Below are positions 62,401-64,000 of a stretch of 64,000 bases of DNA, in pieces. Each line of letters opens with the position of its first letter. Within the stretch, counting starts at the first letter, position 1. Made by a program: the position numbers and the translations under genes. The notes under the pieces were generated by a model, which did no database searches, was not told the DNA's origin, and saw only the letters and a program-made list of their open reading frames with translations. The stretch is taken from NCBI GenBank assembly GCA_003141895.1, contig PLNT01000011.1, positions 109,112 through 173,111 of the forward strand, written 5' to 3'. This stretch comes from Bacteroidales bacterium (lineage in GTDB: Bacteria > Bacteroidota > Bacteroidia > Bacteroidales > VadinHA17).

Positions 62401-64000
62401 ATGAATAGGTAGACCCAACATTATTTGGTACAGAATAAACCACACCAGCATCTCCCTGGCATACCTGCAATGGTCCTGACACAACCGATCCCGGGATTAT
62501 TGGTGAAACGGTTATCGGAAGATCAACAGGAAGTCCGGCGCATCCGGTAGTTGAAGTAAAAGTCTCAACTACGGATACTTTATCGCCCGGAGCACTCACT
62601 GTAGAAGCATCAACTATAACGAAGTACATTCCGTTTGGTGATTCAATAGTTAAGCATCCTGGTAAGGTCCATGTATAAGTTGAACCCGGTGTATTAGTTA
62701 CCTCATATACTTTATTTGTTGCACCCTGGCACAGCAAAATCGGTCCCGATATAGCTGAAGTTCCAGGAAGAGGGTTGATATTTATGGTTATCGGATTTGA
62801 ATAAGCCACTGCAACACATGAACCATCAGCTGCCTTCCTGACATACTTCGTCGGATTGACAAGAACACCGGGATTATAACTTGAAAGTGTTGCACCCGGA
62901 ATAAGGGTCCAGCTTGCATCACCCGGCACTGCTGTAAGGGTTTCGGTATAATACCAGCTGTAAGTAATTGTTCCGTCGCCGCCTGATGCAAGAACTGCAT
63001 TAGGAATATTGGGAGCATCGGAATTATAACAGATGGAAGTATTACCTGTTAAAGCACCTCCAAGAATAGGGGGACGGACGGTAATCACAACATCCACTGC
63101 GGTACCGAAACAGCTGGGAGCCAGAATTGGCTGTACAGTGTACCTTACGGTCAATGGTCCGGCAGTTGTATTTGTATATTTATCATTTATAAGCCAGTTT
63201 GCGGGAGCTGTTGCATTTGGAATTGCAGCATTTCCAATATCTGTCAATCCAGCTGCTACTACTTTGTTTGATATATTATAATAGGTAGGAACAACGCTTC
63301 CGGGAGCTTCCTTAAGAAGTAATCCTATTGTCTCATTGCTGCATGCAAATTTATTAAGGTTGTCCAAAACAGGTTCAGAACCAATGGTTACTATTACATT
63401 GACAGTTGGACCTGTACAACCAAGTCTTGTTGGAGTAACAATATAAGTTGCTGTTCCCGGCAAACCGGTCGTATTAGTGAAAACATCAGTAATATTTGCA
63501 TTTGAACCCACTCCTCTTGCAGTTCCTCCTGTTACTCCCGCACTTAGTGTCGGAGCCGGCCAGGTAAAAGTTACATTATCACCAGGATTTACGAAATTAT
63601 CCATAAGTATCTGGTAATTAATGGCTATTTCTGAACATGTTGTAGTATTCTGACCCGCAGTAATAGCAGGAAGTTGTTTGACAGTTACTGTTATTGCATT
63701 TGAGTTGATTGATCCGCAACCACTGGCCGAGGTGGTTACCCTCCTGTACATTGTTGTAACCGTAAGGGCTGCCGGTTCTGCGTAGGTCAGTGCTGTCGCT
63801 CCGCCTATCGGGTTATAGGTTGTTCCTCCATCTATGCTCTTCTGCCACTGGTAGGTGAGTCCTGTGCCTCCTGTCGGTGATGCGACATTGGTAAAGGCTG
63901 CCGGGATAGTACTGTAACATATCGACTGGTCACTTCCTATTGTTCCTCCATTGAGCTGTCCATAGACTGTGACTGTTATGTTGTTCGATGTTATATTACC
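56465..64000 (-). CDS. Giant secreted Ig-like/PKD repeat protein with a gliding motility-associated (T9SS type B) C-terminal domain; 5' end outside the window
   Basis: C-terminus LRFSTVFTPNKDGEISIDHLP...YKLQIFNRLGLLIFES...WNGYYHSKLCAQGVYVWFVEGKYANG; several PKD motifs (FDWFGDGS-like). The frame stays open from 63751 to 64000, so the listed ATG is internal. Confidence 0.92.
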   Translation of the reverse strand, partial: GNITSNNITVTVYGQLNGGTIGSDQSICYSTIPAAFTNVASPTGGTGLTYQWQKSIDGGTTYNPIGGATALTYAEPAALTVTTMYRRVTTSASGCGSINSNAITVTVKQLPAITAGQNTTTCSEIAINYQILMDNFVNPGDNVTFTWPAPTLSAGVTGGTARGVGSNANITDVFTNTTGLPGTATYIVTPTRLGCTGPTVNVIVTIGSEPVLDNLNKFACSNETIGLLLKEAPGSVVPTYYNISNKVVAAGLTDIGNAAIPNATAPANWLINDKYTNTTAGPLTVRYTVQPILAPSCFGTAVDVVITVRPPILGGALTGNTSICYNSDAPNIPNAVLASGGDGTITYSWYYTETLTAVPGDASWTLIPGATLSSYNPGVLVNPTKYVRKAADGSCVAVAYSNPITININPLPGTSAISGPILLCQGATNKVYEVTNTPGSTYTWTLPGCLTIESPNGMYFVIVDASTVSAPGDKVSVVETFTSTTGCAGLPVDLPITVSPIIPGSVVSGPLQVCQGDAGVVYSVPNNVGSTYSWVVPAGASISTDPTKNQISVTFNMATTGSMSVVETSGALCTTIHVPIIVTVNPLPTVYNVTAPVAYCAGDPGVTITLSNSQTGVNYQLYNSLGADGASLPGTTGSALTWTNKTAEAYHVVATNVATTCTTPMNGTVVVTINVVAPGTIGSDQTTCEGDIPATFTNIAGGTGGGSVSYQWQNSTNNIVYNDIVGAASAIYTSPALIADMWFRRVAISTLGSSVCSANSAAIKVTVNNFVPGLILTDQTISDGDVPLAFTSVTPTGDGGIYTYQWKQSTDGLTFTNIAGGTFETYAPPALTQDTWYKRVVTSTLSGKDCVKETNTIKVTVINFDPGSIFSDQTICEGTVPAAFTSAPPTGDGVFTYQWQDSPDGGIFTNIGSATSATYTAPALIADTWYRRVVTSTLNGVPYIKITNIVKVTVNNLTTGSILTDQTICDGGTPAAFTSVTPTGDGALTYQWQNSLDGVGFSNITGATSETYSAGIITAGTWYKRLVTSTTLGVSCTKASTIIKVTIVNFDPGSINSAQTICDGTAPAAFTSVAASGDGVFTYQWQSSPDGLAFSDVGGATLETYSPGVLAADTWYKRVVTSTVLGVPCVKETNIVKITVNNFIPGSITGDQTICESSVPSGFTSVTPTGDGSFTYQWQSSANGVLFADIPGAVSETYNSGPLVADTWYKRKVTSTVLGVPCMLETNTIKVTVNNLTAGSITVDQTVCEGVAPAAFTSVSPSGDGLITYQWRSSTDGLNFTDIPGATAETYGAAVLSQDTWYKRVVTSTLSGVSCSKETNIVKVTVNNVTGGTVISDQTICSGSDPVTFISIANGTGDGAVTFQWQVSTDGAIFTDIAGANASNYDAAALTADRWYKRITKSLLNAVECTKESNIVKVTVNQVTGGIIASAQTICNGSVPIALTSTDDGTASGVATYQWQQSDNNITFNIIPGATTFGYAPGAALSDKYYKRVIISILNGIVCTAESNTIKITVNPLPVAIITGGATICPAGSTNLVVTLPVGPGPFDVDIENYPGLTVSGYVSGTPIPVSPAATTTYKLLRVRDVTTGCQVNDPSGNLNGTATVIVSIAPSVTTFTPSPAVCEFTSATFSVTAGGTGPSYQWYVNQGAGFIPVVDGGYYFGATTPTLQIFSSVRTMNGYIYHVVVTGCSTSVTSADAIFTVNTAPEFTLHPADASACLGGNITMSADAAGTSVTWQWDVNKGAGFVPVTPDANFSGETTKTLTITNALPGFNGWIFRARASGICGVPVYSSFARLTVINAPIVGLQPTAKIICENGSTTFIGNGTGYVSLQWQVFSGGAWGDITDGANYSGTASNQLTITNAPVTLNGNQYRLGLVGSCAIIHTNAATLTVNPNPVVSFGALPVNACGNVSIVLNGNPTGGTAPYTQHRWTGEVGPLSGYTIQSPTFNSGIAATYSLNYAVVDSKGCTANGDMSVIVDSPSALFTKTPDDGCTPLTVSFTKDMTGIASFSWDFGDGSPAETAAANPSHTFTNTNPSTIGYYNVTLTVHSPGGCSDHYTSIVTVYPAIDAAFTPDKNTICSNSPVIFTSLPGASKYFWDFGDGVSGYFTNTVNHVYTNTTTAPVSRTITLTTTSFYNCTAGKSVNVTVMPVPVAQFTASPVSQFYKDSGNPVAFTNTTNAGAWTWLWRFGDGSTSTVQDPSHTYTDLGTYDVTLNVSNETCSDSIERQVSVTPLPPVAAFDPILSGCTPLTIDLNNTSANTSTPGTTYLWDFGDGGGSTSKNPGYTYFTPGIFKVELTVTGPGGTSNVSQIVNAYASPKANFDLAPAVVFVNDEKVKFFNLTQGADSYLWEFGDGDTSKTKEPYHKYMEEGVYDVTLWAYLNNMVNGVNIVCSDKYLMAPGVTVEPSGTLRFSTVFTPNKDGEISIDHLPTGGTELDQFFFPPIREKVIEYKLQIFNRLGLLIFESRDINIPWNGYYHSKLCAQGVYVWFVEGKYANGMPFKKVGDVTLLH
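59455..61976 (-). repeat. About nine tandem ~93-aa (~280-bp) coding repeats in the giant protein
   Basis: Recurring GSI-DQTICEG--PAAFTSV-PTGDG-FTYQWQSS-DG--F--I-GATSETY---L--DTWYKRVVTST--GV-C-KETN-VKVTVNN; one further unit at 63680-64000. Confidence 0.9.

Overview
The window looks like a Bacteroidetes (Bacteroidales-like) chromosomal segment of mostly core genes. It contains a type IX secretion/gliding block (porP/sprF-gldK-gldL-gldM-gldN, plus gldA elsewhere) and, running off the right edge, a giant T9SS-type cargo protein made of Ig-like and PKD repeats. A methionine/SAM cluster (metK, metF, metH, hom, metY) has two different SAM riboswitch classes: a SAM-I aptamer before metY and a SAM-II-like aptamer before metK. 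Housekeeping genes include radA, pbp1A, topA, trpS, rbfA, rpoN, asnS, cysS, ispG and rnr. Points that stand out: (i) a DUF559 PD-(D/E)XK endonuclease gene bracketed by ~40-bp inverted repeats, one of which encodes its C-terminus, related in style to intergenic palindromes scattered through the window; (ii) a MITE-like family with terminal inverted repeats, about four copies; (iii) a PqqD / HPr-kinase-like / ABC exporter cassette with no visible precursor or cyclase; (iv) an arginase-fold protein beside the T9SS genes that seems to have lost its metal ligands; (v) two candidate small RNAs. All calls come from reading the sequence and supplied translations; no searches were run.
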